From Roseiarcus sp963758335 (GTDB taxonomy: Bacteria; Pseudomonadota; Alphaproteobacteria; Rhizobiales; Beijerinckiaceae), in NCBI GenBank assembly GCA_963758335.1, contig CAVWVF010000003.1, positions 682,001-746,000 of the forward strand: a stretch of 64,000 nt of DNA, written 5' to 3'. A model generated the notes under the pieces. It made no database searches and was not told the DNA's origin. It saw nothing but the letters and a program-made list of their open reading frames with translations. Positions 19,626 to 28,525 of the stretch are shown here, in pieces. A program made the position numbers and the translations under genes. Position 1 is the first letter of the stretch; each line of letters begins with the position of its first letter.

Positions 19626-19808
19626 TCTATGCCCGACGACCCCCGCACTGTGCGCCGCTCCGCGAAAATCAGCGCCGGCGGCGAGCGCGCCCAAGACAAC
19701 GCCCCGATCGTGATCCGGGACGCGGGCGCGGCAGCGAAATTCGAAGGTCACTCTGAGCGCATGTTGGGTGCACTCTAGCCGGACACGGCGAAAATGAAAT
19801 CGCCTCTC

Positions 19809-19930
19809 ACGCTCCCGCCTTGTTGATTGGCGGTTGGAAGGCGAGGGCCATGTCCCAGGGAAAGTAGATCCAGGTGTCCTGCGACACTTCGGTGATGAAG
19901 GTGTCGACCAGCGGCCGCCCGAGCGGTTTA
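19809..19930 (-). pseudogene. gpt: 3' fragment of gpt
   Basis: The translation KPLGRPLVDTFITEVSQDTWIYFPWDMALAFQPPINKAGA is nearly identical to the last 40 residues of the intact gpt product. Homology stops at 19930, just before the IS630 element. It is a recent partial copy, with two amino-acid differences. Confidence 0.85.
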
Positions 19931-19943
19931 AATCCTCCACTTA

Positions 19944-21002
19944 GAGCGGTATCCGAACGGATTGAATTGGTTGGGGGATTCCCGAATCGGTTAATTTCTG
20001 CTTCGTCATTCACGCTGCGAGAATGGGGGCGGCGGGGATGGGTCTTTCCAACGATCTTCGCGAGCGCGTGGTTGAGGCGGTGGTCTTGGGCGGGTTGTCG
20101 CGCAATCAGGCGGCCGCGCATTTCAAAGTGAGCATAGCGAGCGCAGTGCGCTGGGTGAAGCGGTTCCAAACCACGGGCGAGATTTCGCCGGCGCCTTCTG
20201 GCGGCGACCGACGCTCCGGCCGGATCGAGGCGCATCGCGACTATCTGTTGGGCCTGATCCGGCGCAGCCCGGACATGACGCTGCTCGAGATCCAGGAGCG
20301 GCTGATCGCCAATTGCGGCGAGCGCTTTGCGGTCTCTGTGCTGTGGCGTTTCTTCGACCGTCACGAGATCACCTTTAAAAAAAACAGCGCATGCCGAGGA
20401 ACAACAACGCGCGGACGTGCAAAGTCGACGCCGGGAATGGTTCGCGGGGCAGCTCGATCTCGATCCGACGAAACTCGTTTTCGTTGACGAGACCGGAGCC
20501 TCCACCAATCTCGCGCGCAAAGGCGGACGTTGCCGGCGCGGGCGCCGCTTGCGGGCGGCCATCCCGCACAGTCACTACAAAACGGTGACTTTGGTCGCCG
20601 GCCTTCGCCTTCGCGGCCTGACGGCGGCAAAGACTTTCGATGGACCGATCAACGCCGCCCTGTTCGAGGATTGGCTGGAGACATGCCTCGTCCCCACGCT
20701 CTCGCCCGGCGAGATCGTCGTCATGGACAATCTCCCGGCTCACAAGGGGCCGCGGGTCGAGCAACTCATCAAGGCGGCGGGCGCGGAGTTGCGATATCTC
20801 CCAGCCTACAGTCCTGATATGAACCCCATCGAAAAAGCCTTCTCCAAGCTCAAAGCCTTCCTGCGCAAAATCGCGGAACGGACCGTCGCGGGCCTCATGC
20901 GCGCCCTCGAAACCTGCGCCGAAATCTTCAAGCCCTCGCAATGTACAAATTACTTCAAATCCTGTGGTTATGAGCACGATACAGGATGATCGGATTCCGC
21001 TC
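19944..21002 (+). mobile_element. IS630-family insertion sequence
   Basis: The ends GAGCGGTATCCGAACGG and, inverted, GAGCGGAATCCGATC form imperfect inverted repeats. A TA dinucleotide flanks each side (19942-19943 and 21003-21004), as expected for this family. It lies directly between the gpt fragment and the broken MarR-like gene. Confidence 0.88.
20038..20989 (+). CDS. IS630-family transposase made by frameshifting
   Basis: OrfA (from MGLSNDLRERVVEAVVLGG) carries helix-turn-helix segments (LSRNQAAAHFKVSIASAVRWVKRF, DMTLLEIQERL). OrfB carries the DDE domain with catalytic Asp in FVDETGAS, Asp in VVMDNLPAHKG and Glu in YSPDMNPIEKAFSKLK. The two frames overlap at an A8 run (20377-20384), a typical slippery site for programmed frameshifting. 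The element looks intact and possibly active. Confidence 0.85.
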
Positions 21003-21007
21003 TAGCA

Positions 21008-21420
21008 TTAGACTCGCCATGCGTCTTTTGCGGAGGGCGCAGTGTAATCAATCGGGCCGCCTGCCAATCCCTCCAGCGCGCGAATGATGCGCTGGCGGTC
21101 CTTTGGGGTCAGGTACATGATCTTCCGACGCCGCTCGCGCGAGTCCTCGATGGCCTCGATCAGGTCCAGCCCCGGGGTCGCCGAGGCGGTGCCACTTTGA
21201 CAGCGCCGCGACGTTGCGCGAGCAGGACGCCTGAGACCCGGACGTGCAGCTTTCCCGCATCCGGTTCTTCACGGAAGAGTTTCGCTCGCGACATGCCAAC
21301 CATGTTGGATAGGTCGGCCATGGTCAGCCCGGGTCGCAGTGCGACCGCGAGGAACGCTTGAACCTGTTGAACCGGCATATCCACCAGATCACCCCGGATT
21401 GCGTCGATAGCCTTCATCAA
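21008..21420 (-). pseudogene. MarR-like winged-helix regulator gene interrupted by an intron fragment
   Basis: The N-terminal part MMKAIDAIRGDLVDMPVQQVQAFLAVALRPGLTMADLSNMVGMS and the C-terminal part ASCSRNVAALSKW...RKIMYLTPKDRQRIIRALEGLAGG fit one winged-helix regulator. The 56-bp segment 21235-21290 sits between them within the recognition helix. A further frame change (one extra G in GGGG near 21174) separates GDPG from LDLIEAIEDSRERR. The gene is therefore broken at least twice. Its target is unknown. Confidence 0.68.
21235..21290 (-). other. Stand-alone 56-bp group II intron domain V-like unit
   Basis: Read on the minus strand, GAACCGGATGCGGGAAAGC and GCACGTCCGGGTC fold as a domain V hairpin with a GAAA-type tip loop and a two-base bulge on the 3' strand. 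The catalytic AGC triad appears as AAC. The same 56 bp with one mismatch occurs at 31354-31409. Here it cleanly interrupts a MarR-like gene. Confidence 0.65.
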
Positions 21421-21677
21421 GTTGTGAGTTTCCTTGCCGTAAGACCCACGTGATAAGTCATGTCGTTTCCTCTTACGTCCTATGGTTGGGGGGTAATCGC
21501 TATGGGGGCGACCTTGTGGCGTGAGATCAGAAGGTGATTGCGCAAATGGTTAGTTTGATGGAAATGGACAATACCAGGAAAGCGGCTGTATGCTCGGTCA
21601 AGACCTGAGATAGTCTTGAAAGTCCATTGCTGAGGATCGCTGCTTTTCACGTTTGGCCGCGAGCCGCAACCGCGAAG

Positions 21678-22175
21678 TCACGCCCCCTCCTTGTTGATCG
21701 GCGGCTGGAAGGCGAGGCCCATGTCCCAGGGGAAGTAGATCCAGGTGTCCTGCGACACTTCGGTGATAAAAGTGTCGACCAGCGGCCGGCCGAGCGGTTT
21801 GGCGTAGATGGCGGCGAAATGCGCCTTCGGCAGCATCTCGCGCACCACCTTGGCGGTGGCGCCGGTGTCGACCAGGTCGTCGATGACGAGGATCCGCGCG
21901 CCGTGGTCGAGCTTCGAAATGTCCGAGGCGATCGCTTTCAGGACCTTGAGGCCCCCCTGGATCTTGTAGTCGTGGTAGGAGACGATGCTGACCGTCTCGA
22001 TCACCCTGACGTCGAGCTCGCGCGCCACGATCGCAGCCGGCACCAGGCCGCCGCGGGTGATCGCGACCAGCGCGTCGAACGGGCCGGAGGCGGCGAGCCG
22101 CCAGGCGAGCGCCCGGGCGTCGCGGTGGAACTGGTCCCAAGACACCGGAAAGGCCTTTTCGCGGGGGGCGGTCAT
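21678..22175 (-). CDS. gpt: Xanthine (guanine) phosphoribosyltransferase
   Basis: The 165-residue product salvages xanthine or guanine with PRPP to the nucleoside monophosphate. The PRPP-binding motif VIDDLVDTGATAK (positions about 92-104) and FDALVAITRGGLVPAAIVARELD are typical of XGPRT. The ATG at 22175 (MTAPREKAFPVSW) is chosen because the open frame further upstream is not protein-like. Two decayed 3' copies lie at 400-710 and 19809-19930. It stands alone, next to an IS110 element. Confidence 0.92.
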   Translation of the reverse strand: MTAPREKAFPVSWDQFHRDARALAWRLAASGPFDALVAITRGGLVPAAIVARELDVRVIETVSIVSYHDYKIQGGLKVLKAIASDISKLDHGARILVIDDLVDTGATAKVVREMLPKAHFAAIYAKPLGRPLVDTFITEVSQDTWIYFPWDMGLAFQPPINKEGA

Positions 22176-22331
22176 GCGTCGGCTCCTTGGGCTCGAGAAC
22201 GGCGGCGATGGTTTAGCAAGCCGCGACGTTCCGCGAAACAGGCGCTGAACGAGCGGTCGACATTCTTTTTCCGCATGGCTCTCCAGTCCCTGGCGCGCCG
22301 GCGAGGCGATCGCCCGGCCGCATGTTATTTC

Positions 22332-24072
22332 CCTCACATGGGGTGTTTCGGGTCAAGCTCATTCGTTTGCGCCGGCCGCTGGCGTGTCACCCGCGAAGCG
22401 GGGCGAAGCGCAGCGGAGCAGGGAGCGAAGCGACCTTGACGCGCCAGCGGCCGGATACACTGTCACGAGCGAGCGCGCCCTTGCGCGCTCTTGGCTGCCT
22501 CTGTGGTCTTTGCCGCGCTCATTCATTTTGGCATTGCGCATCTCCTTTGGCGTTTGGATCCGAAGCGTGAGCCCGTCTTTCGCATGCAGCCTTGACGGCC
22601 GCATCACCTCACATCCGGTCGAGCTTGTCGGGGCTCGCACCATAATCCCTCATGCTCGAGGGCGTCGGGCTCGGGTTGGCGGGGACCATCCTGTTAAACG
22701 GCGTGTTTCAGCCAGGCAAAGCCGCGGTCACCGCCCGCCCGGATCCGGCGAAGCCGTCGCGTTCGGCTTCGCTGGAATGGGGTTGAGTCATTAAGCCATC
22801 GTTGGAGCGTCGGCGTAGGATTGAGCCATCGGGTCAGGCCGCCTTGAACACCGCGCCCTCGGGAACGACGCCTTGGGTGACATAGCGCCACAAGGCGACG
22901 AGCAGTTTGCGGGCCAGCGCCACGATGGCGATCCGGCGGACCCGTCCCTTCGCGGCGCCGACCCGCGCCCGAAACCAGCGGCTCAACGCCGAGTCCGGCT
23001 GGTGACGCAGCCAGAACCAGGCCAGCTCGATCATGGTCTTGCGCAGGCGGCGGTTGCCCGACTTCGAGATGCCTTGATCCCGTTCGACGCCGCCGCTCTG
23101 CCAGGGGCTGGGCGCCAATCCGCCGTAAGCCGCCACCTGGCGGCGGTTGGCGAAGCTGCGGAACAACGATTCCAGCCAGAGGAGCGAGGCGAACTCGGGG
23201 CCCAAGCCCTTGAGCTCGAGGAGCCGGGCGGCGGGGTTGGTGCGCTCCTCGGCTTCCGTGCGGATGAGCGCGTCGCGGGCCCGTTCGACCGCAGCCAGTT
23301 GCGTCGTCGCCAGCGCGATCCGATCGAGCTCCCGGCGTATTTCCGCCTTCAGCAGCGGCGGCAGCTCGCGGCCGTCGCCGGTTCGCAGCGCCTCGAGCCG
23401 CTCAAAACGATCGCGCCGAAGCGGGTTGTAACCCCGGATGCCTTGGCCGCTGAGCAGGCCCTTGACCCGATTGGTGTGCTGAATGCGTTCCTTGAGCAGC
23501 GTGCCGCGCTCGCGCGTCAGCCGCCGGCGATCCTCTTCTTCCGGGCTCGGCGCGCGAACCATGGAGCAGACCCGCCGCTCGCCGCGAGCCCACGCCATCA
23601 GCGTCCGCAACAGCGTCTCGCCGTCGATCGCATCGGTCTTGGCTCGCCGATGCCGCCGGTTGACCGCAATCGAAGCCGCATCGACCACGTGGCTCTCGAT
23701 CCCCTCGGCGAGCAGCAGGCGATGGATCCAAAATCCGTCCAATCCCGCCTCCTGAATGACGATCGCTCTGATCGGCACGCCATAGCGCTGCTCGGCCTTC
23801 GCCCTCGACCGCGAAAGAAGGTCGAGCAGGCCGGCGCCGTCCCCACCCTCGACCACATGCCTGGAAAATTTCTCGCTGCCCGGACTGTTGATCGTCACAA
23901 CCCATTTCGATTTGCTCAATTCGAGCGAGGCGAACAGCGTGATATCATTCGCGCGGGCGGTGGTCGCGACAACGGTCGCGGAGGTGATTAAATGCATCGG
24001 TTGCCTCCATGCTGGTGTGGAAGATCAGCCTACCAAGGGTCCGGCCGCCGTCCACCCGCATAGGATCTGTTA
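22332..24072 (-). mobile_element. IS110-family element, copy 1
   Basis: A 1741-bp unit is repeated almost identically, in the opposite orientation, at 41837-43577. It carries one transposase gene, about 75 bp of 5' and about 500 bp of 3' non-coding DNA. The 3' part has strong hairpins (GCCGGCCGCTGGCG / CGCCAGCGGCCGG; GCGAAGCCG / CGGCTTCGC). In this family, non-coding ends can encode a bridge RNA. It truncates the 5' end of the neighbouring group II intron. Confidence 0.88.
22834..23997 (-). CDS. IS110-family transposase (DEDD), copy 1
   Basis: The 387-residue product has the N-terminal RuvC-like domain (ASLELSKSKWVV, VIQEAGLDGFWIH, AKTDAIDGETLLR) and the C-terminal Transposase_20 domain (LKGLGPEFASLLWLE, VAAYGGLAPSPWQSGG) with the serine-containing SKSGNRRLR. 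The first acidic residue is Glu rather than Asp. It differs from copy 2 at only a few residues (Asn/Asp at IAVNRRH, Lys/Arg at TNRVK, Gly/Asp at IRGYN). Confidence 0.92.
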   Translation of the reverse strand: MHLITSATVVATTARANDITLFASLELSKSKWVVTINSPGSEKFSRHVVEGGDGAGLLDLLSRSRAKAEQRYGVPIRAIVIQEAGLDGFWIHRLLLAEGIESHVVDAASIAVNRRHRRAKTDAIDGETLLRTLMAWARGERRVCSMVRAPSPEEEDRRRLTRERGTLLKERIQHTNRVKGLLSGQGIRGYNPLRRDRFERLEALRTGDGRELPPLLKAEIRRELDRIALATTQLAAVERARDALIRTEAEERTNPAARLLELKGLGPEFASLLWLESLFRSFANRRQVAAYGGLAPSPWQSGGVERDQGISKSGNRRLRKTMIELAWFWLRHQPDSALSRWFRARVGAAKGRVRRIAIVALARKLLVALWRYVTQGVVPEGAVFKAA

Positions 24073-25035
24073 CGGGCGAATTATCCGCCTGTTATTGATT
24101 GCCGCCCAGACGGCATCCGGCATGAAGGCGGCGTGACTTTGAGCCAGGCTCTTGCGCGGAACGTGGGAGCCTGTCGCCCCGATGCGAAGGGAGAAATCCA
24201 AGCAGGCGGTCCCTGCGAGGATGAGAGCGCCGATGCGGGCACAGGGGCGGAGCAAACCCGTGGTGGCGGCGAAGGCGCTGTAACGGCGCTGGAGCGAAGG
24301 GGTTGCGTTGTTCAGCTCCGGACGGAGGTCAACCGGCGACGGGAGGAACCTCTTGGATAGAGCAAAGCCGTTCGACATTCCGAAACGGGAGGTGTGGGAA
24401 GCCTACAAGAGGGTCAGAGCCAACCAGGGAGCGGCTGGCGTGGACGGCCAATCGATTGCGGACTTTGAGGCTGATCTATCGAACAACCTCTACAAGCTCT
24501 GGAATCGCTTGTCGTCCGGGAGTTACTTTCCGCCGCCGGTGCGACGGGTCGACATACCGAAGCGACGGCAAGACGCGGCCGTTGGGGATTCCCACGGTCG
24601 CCGACCGCATTGCCCAGATGGTGGTCAAACGGGTCCTGGAGCCGCTCGTGGAACCCAGGCTCCACGACGATTCCTACGGATACCGGCCCGGCAAATCGGC
24701 GCTCGATGCGGTCGGCGTGGCGCGGCAGCGGTGCTGGCGCTACGCCTGGGTTCTTGATCTCGACATCAAGGCCTTCTTCGACAGCATCGACACGGATCTG
24801 CTGATGCGGGCGGTGCGCAAGCATACCGACTGCCCGTGGGCGCTACTGTACATCGAGAGATGGCTGCAGGCGCCGATGCAGACGGCGGACGGGAGCCTCG
24901 TCGAGCGGGAAAGAGGAACGCCGCAAGGCGGGGTGGTGAGCCCCTTCCTGGCCAACCTCTTTCTCCACTGTGCGTTCGACATGTGGATGCGACGGAACCA
25001 TCCCGACATCCCGTTCGAGCGCTATGCCGACGATG
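24073..25035 (+). mobile_element. Group II intron A, truncated at both ends
   Basis: The ribozyme region upstream of the RT (GGCATGAAGGCGGCGTGA, then GGGAGAAATCCAAGCAGGCGG) resembles the same part of intron B (25364-25460). Its 5' end is cut by the IS110 copy at 24072. Its 3' part is lost: the coding sequence stops at the YADD box, where intron B begins. Splicing would be impossible. Confidence 0.68.
24353..25035 (+). pseudogene. Group II intron reverse transcriptase A, frameshifted and truncated
   Basis: It starts near the TTG at 24353 (LDRAKPFDIPKREVWEAYKRV) with RT blocks GAAGVDGQS, SYFPPPVRRVDIPK, then a frame change near 24570, then RPLGIPTVADRIAQ, YGYRPGKSALDAV, DLDIKAFFDSID and TPQGGVVSPFLANLFLH. 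It ends at the catalytic FERYADD, immediately before GTGCG of intron B. The thumb and maturase domains are absent. Confidence 0.78.
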
Positions 25036-26852
25036 GTGCGCCACGACGGCGCGAAGAGGAGGCTCTGATGTAACGGAAGCCAACTTCAAGCAGCCTTGCT
25101 GCACAAGAGATGAGGGTTGGCCCCTCGGACTCGGATTGCAGGATCAGGGTCCAAACCACCGCAAGCTGCGCCGGCATAACGGCCGGGGTGGTGAGCGTTG
25201 CGGAAAAGGCGGGATAAACCGTCAGGTGTGCGCTGGTAAGACGAACGCGAGTGAACCGTTGATGACGTGTCGAAAGCGTTGGAATGTCGCCGAAACCAAG
25301 CTCCAGTTGTTGGCCTGGGACGAAGCTCGGAGGGAGCCTGCCCGACCGGCCGAGCGGCGACCGGCATGAAGACGGCGTGAGACCAGCGAGAGGCTCTTGT
25401 GCGGAAACCTGGCGCCTCGATGCCAAGGGAGACCTCCAAGCGGCAGAACCGTAAGGAGCCGAGTACCGATGCGGGGCGCAGGGACGGACGGGTTCGTAGT
25501 AGCGAAGAAGCCTGGCAATGCGGGCGGAGCGAAGGGACCCGACACTCTGGCCGAAGGCGCACGCCAACCCGAGAGGGGAGGAGCCGGTGTCTGAGGCGAA
25601 GCCTTATGAGATTCCGAAGCAACTCGTTTGGGAAGCCTACCAGCGGGTGAAGGCGAACCGCGGTGCTGCGGGCGTGGATGGGGTGTCCCTGGCGGCATAC
25701 GAACAGAACCTGAAGGGCAACCTGTACAAGGTCTGGAATCGAATGTCGTCGGGTTCGTATCATCCGCCGCCTGTGCGGCTCGTCGAGATACCGAAGGACA
25801 ACGGCGGCAAGCGCCCTCTCGGCATTCCCACCGTTTCCGATCGCGTGGCGCAGGCAGTCGTGAAGATGGTGCTGGAGCCGCTGGTGGAACCTCGGTTTCA
25901 CCCTGACTCCTACGGCTATCGGCCCGGCCGTTCTGCGCTTGACGCAGTCGGGGCGGCGCGGAAACGCTGCTGGGACACCGACTGGGTCATCGATCTGGAC
26001 ATCAAGACCTTTTTTGATTCCATTCCACATGACCTCGTCGAACGCGCCGTGGCGCACCACACGGATCTTGCCTGGGTCCGTCTGTATGTTGGACGGTGGC
26101 TGCGCGCCCCTGTCGAGCGTCCGGATGGGACTCTCATGGAGCGGACGAAGGGGACCCCGCAAGGGGGCGTCGTCAGTCCGCTGCTTGCCAATCTGTTCCT
26201 GCACTATGCGTTCGATCTGTGGATGCATCGAGAGTATCCGAGCATTCGGTTCGAACAATTCGCGGACGACGCCATCGTCCACTGCAGGAGCGAGGAGGAA
26301 GCCCGATCCGTGCTGGAAGCCATCCGGGGTCGGTTTGCAGACTGCGGCCTGGAGCTTCATCCTGAGAAGACCAGGATCGTCTACTGCAAGGACGATGACC
26401 GGCCGGGGCGGTACGAGCATGTGAAGTTCGACTTCCTCGGCTACTCCTTCCAACCTCGACGCGCGAAAAATCGGTGGGGGAAGCATTTCATCAGCTTCTT
26501 GCCGGCGATCAGCAACAAGGCCGCCAAGGCGATCCGACAAACCATTCGTGAGTGGCGAATGGCGTCCACCAGAAACAACCAGCGCCTGGAGGACTTGGCT
26601 CGCCTCACCAACCCCGTGGTGCGGGGCTGGCTGAACTACTACGGACGGTACTATCGCTCGAAGTGTGTTCAGGTGCTCCGCCATCTCAACGAGGCTCTCG
26701 CTCGATGGGCGCGACGGAAGTTCAAGCGGTTCAAGCGACGGGAACGCGCATCCATGCACTGGCTGGGACGCATCGCGCGGCGGGACCCCAATCTGTTCGT
26801 CCTGTGGCAGCTCGGCGTGCGGCCGGAGGCTGGAGTGTAGGAGCCGGATTGC
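25036..26852 (+). mobile_element. Group II intron B, 3'-truncated, inserted in the RT gene of intron A
   Basis: It begins with GTGCG, the conserved group II 5' end, followed by a GCGCC-ACGAC-GGCGC stem. About 550 nt of ribozyme sequence precede the RT gene, the usual spacing. After the RT stop only GAGCCGGAT of domain V is seen, then RT-C sequence begins. Domains V (rest) and VI are missing, so it probably cannot splice. Confidence 0.68.
25587..26840 (+). CDS. Group II intron reverse transcriptase/maturase B
   Basis: The 417-residue product starts at GTG (VSEAKPYEIPKQLVWEAYQRV) and has the full RT series (GAAGVDGVS, RPLGIPTVSDRVAQ, YGYRPGRSALDAV, DLDIKTFFDSIP, TPQGGVVSPLLANLFLH). The catalytic box reads QFADD instead of YADD. 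The thumb and X maturase domain (NPVVRGWLNYYGRYYRS, ALARWARRKFKRFKRRER) are complete. There is no endonuclease domain. It is the only intact RT of the cluster. The host ribozyme lacks its 3' end. Confidence 0.87.
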   Translation: MSEAKPYEIPKQLVWEAYQRVKANRGAAGVDGVSLAAYEQNLKGNLYKVWNRMSSGSYHPPPVRLVEIPKDNGGKRPLGIPTVSDRVAQAVVKMVLEPLVEPRFHPDSYGYRPGRSALDAVGAARKRCWDTDWVIDLDIKTFFDSIPHDLVERAVAHHTDLAWVRLYVGRWLRAPVERPDGTLMERTKGTPQGGVVSPLLANLFLHYAFDLWMHREYPSIRFEQFADDAIVHCRSEEEARSVLEAIRGRFADCGLELHPEKTRIVYCKDDDRPGRYEHVKFDFLGYSFQPRRAKNRWGKHFISFLPAISNKAAKAIRQTIREWRMASTRNNQRLEDLARLTNPVVRGWLNYYGRYYRSKCVQVLRHLNEALARWARRKFKRFKRRERASMHWLGRIARRDPNLFVLWQLGVRPEAGV

Positions 26853-27438
26853 GCGCGCGGATCGAGGCGTTCTCGCTGTCGCTCCATCCGGACAAGACCC
26901 GCGTGATCGAATTCGGCCGCGACGCGGCGGCCAATCGCGAGCAGCGCGGGCAGGGCAAACTGGAAACCTTCAGGTTCCTGGGCTTCACCTTCATCTGCGG
27001 CAAGTCCCGCGCCGGAAAATTCCTCGTCAAGCGGAAGAGCCGGCGCGACCGCATGCGGGCAAAGCTCAAGGAGGTGAAGACGGAATTGCAACGGCGAATG
27101 CATCAGCCGCTGCCCGAACAGGGGCGCTGGCTGAAGCAGGTGGTCACCGGCTTCTTCAACTACCACGCAGTGCCGACCAACATTCAGGCGCTCGCGGCCT
27201 TCCGTTATCACGTCACTGACCTCTGGCGGCGGTCGCTCCGGCGGCGGGGCCAGAAGGACCGAACGACGCGGCGGCGGATCGCGAAGCTCGCCGACGACTT
27301 CCTCCCCCGACCGCGCATCCTCCACCCCTGGCCAGAGCAGCGCTTTGCCGTCAAACACCCAAGGTGGGAGCCGTATGCGGAAATGCCCTCGTACGGTTCT
27401 GTCGGGGGGCGCTCAGTAATAAGCGTCTCTACCGCGAT
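26845..27438 (+). mobile_element. 3' part of a third group II intron (C) with domains V and VI
   Basis: The RT C-terminal half (RARIEAFSLSLHPDKTRVIEFGR, FLGFTFICGKSRAG, GFFNYHAVPTN, LADDFLPRPRILHPWPEQRF) belongs to another RT lineage than A and B. Domain V is at 27368-27399 (GAGCCGTATGCGG...TCGTACGGTTC, AGC triad intact). A domain VI-like hairpin follows to about 27438 (CTACCGCGAT). The upstream half of this intron is missing. Confidence 0.7.
26846..27370 (+). pseudogene. C-terminal half of group II intron reverse transcriptase C
   Basis: The frame enters at GLRARIEAFSLS and has the thumb/maturase region up to RFAVKHPRWEPYAE, where it runs into domain V. The fingers and palm with YADD are absent. 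Type-specific words (FICGKSR, LHPDKTRVIEFGR) differ from the FDFLGYSF type of RT-B. It is therefore a separate truncated gene, not the end of RT-A. Confidence 0.72.
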
Positions 27439-27582
27439 AATCTCCCCGGTTCGCGGTGCGTTCGGCCGCGGATCCACCCGGCGTAAACCAGGGCCCCGGC
27501 GATAGGCCCCCGGGCGTCTTTGCCGCGCCGAAAAGTTTGCCGTAAACGCGTTCGACGAGCCGAACCGGGAGCGCGAGCCAAA

Positions 27583-28430
27583 GTGACGGACTTTGCGGAA
27601 GACGACGCTGGCGGCGCTCGGGCGCGCCGTGCGCTCGTGTTCAATTCGGGGCTCGGCGGCCTCACGGTGCTCGCCGAGATCGGCCGGCTACGGCCGGAGG
27701 TCGACATCGTTTATGTCGCTGAGCTTTTCCCTACGGACGGCTCGGCGAGGCGGAACTCATCGCGCGGGTCGAGACGGTGATGGGGCGGACGATCGCGGAC
27801 CATCGGCCCGACATCGTCGTCATCGCCTGCAGCACCGCCTCGACGCTGGCTCTGCCGCGCCTGCGGGCGGTCTATCCCCGTTTGCCGTTTGTCGGCGTGG
27901 TGCCGGCGATCAAGCCGGCCGCCGAGGCTTCGCGCTCTGGGCTCGTCAGCGTGCTGGCGACCCGTGGGACCGTCGCCCGCGACTACACCCACGCGCTCGT
28001 GCGCGACCATGCGGCCGATTGCGAGGTCACGCTCGTCGGTTCGGCGAAGCTTGCGCCCATCGCCGAGCGCGCGATGCGCGGAGACGCGGTCGACGACGCA
28101 GAAATCGCGCATGAGATTGCGCCCTCATTCATCGAGGCGGGGGACAGGCGCACCGATCACGTCGTCCTCGCATGCACCCACTTTCCTTTGCTGATCGGCG
28201 CGCTCGAGCGGCTCGCGCCCTGGCCGCTCGCCTTTGTCGATCCCGCCCCGGCGATCGCGCGACGGCTCGATTCGCTCATCGGACCCGCGCCATGCAGCGG
28301 GGGCTCGCGTCGCGCAGGGGCCGCGGTCTTCACCAGCGGCATGGAGCCGCAACCGAGCCTGCAAAAAGCCTTGCTTCGGTACGGATTGATGTTTACCCCC
28401 ACGGCGGCGATCAGCCTGGTGCCGGTCTGA
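27583..28430 (+). pseudogene. murI: Glutamate racemase, one frameshift
   Basis: The GTG at 27583 starts a frame with RALVFNSGLGGLTVLAEIG and IVYVAE. The rest (AFPYGRLGEAELIARVETVMG, VIACSTASTLAL, VVLACTHFPLL) lies in another frame after a one-base loss near 27722. MurI makes D-glutamate for peptidoglycan and uses the two cysteines seen here (ACSTAS and ACTHFP). The usual Asp of FDSGLGGL is Asn. If the shift is real, the gene is inactive and another racemase would be needed. Confidence 0.82.
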
Positions 28431-28525
28431 CGGGCGCCGGCGGAGCCGAAAGCAAGGTTGTGTAACGCGATCGCGTCCTCTTAAACTTAAGAGCGCCAAT
28501 CGATCATTCGGAAAGGCCAGCGTCC

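Noticed and set aside
22873..23991. 372-aa frame antisense to the IS110 transposase (also at 41918-43036)
   Set aside because: It is preserved in both copies only because the sense gene is, and it has no motif.
25086..26759. 557-aa open frame antisense to RT-B
   Set aside because: It is antisense to a well-supported reverse transcriptase and shows no domain.
24353..27370. RT-A and RT-C as the two halves of one gene split by intron B (a true twintron)
   Set aside because: The C-terminal half has words (FICGKSR, IEFGR) of another RT lineage than the RT-A N-terminal half, so one gene is unlikely. The nesting of B in A stands, but the outer intron's 3' part is missing.
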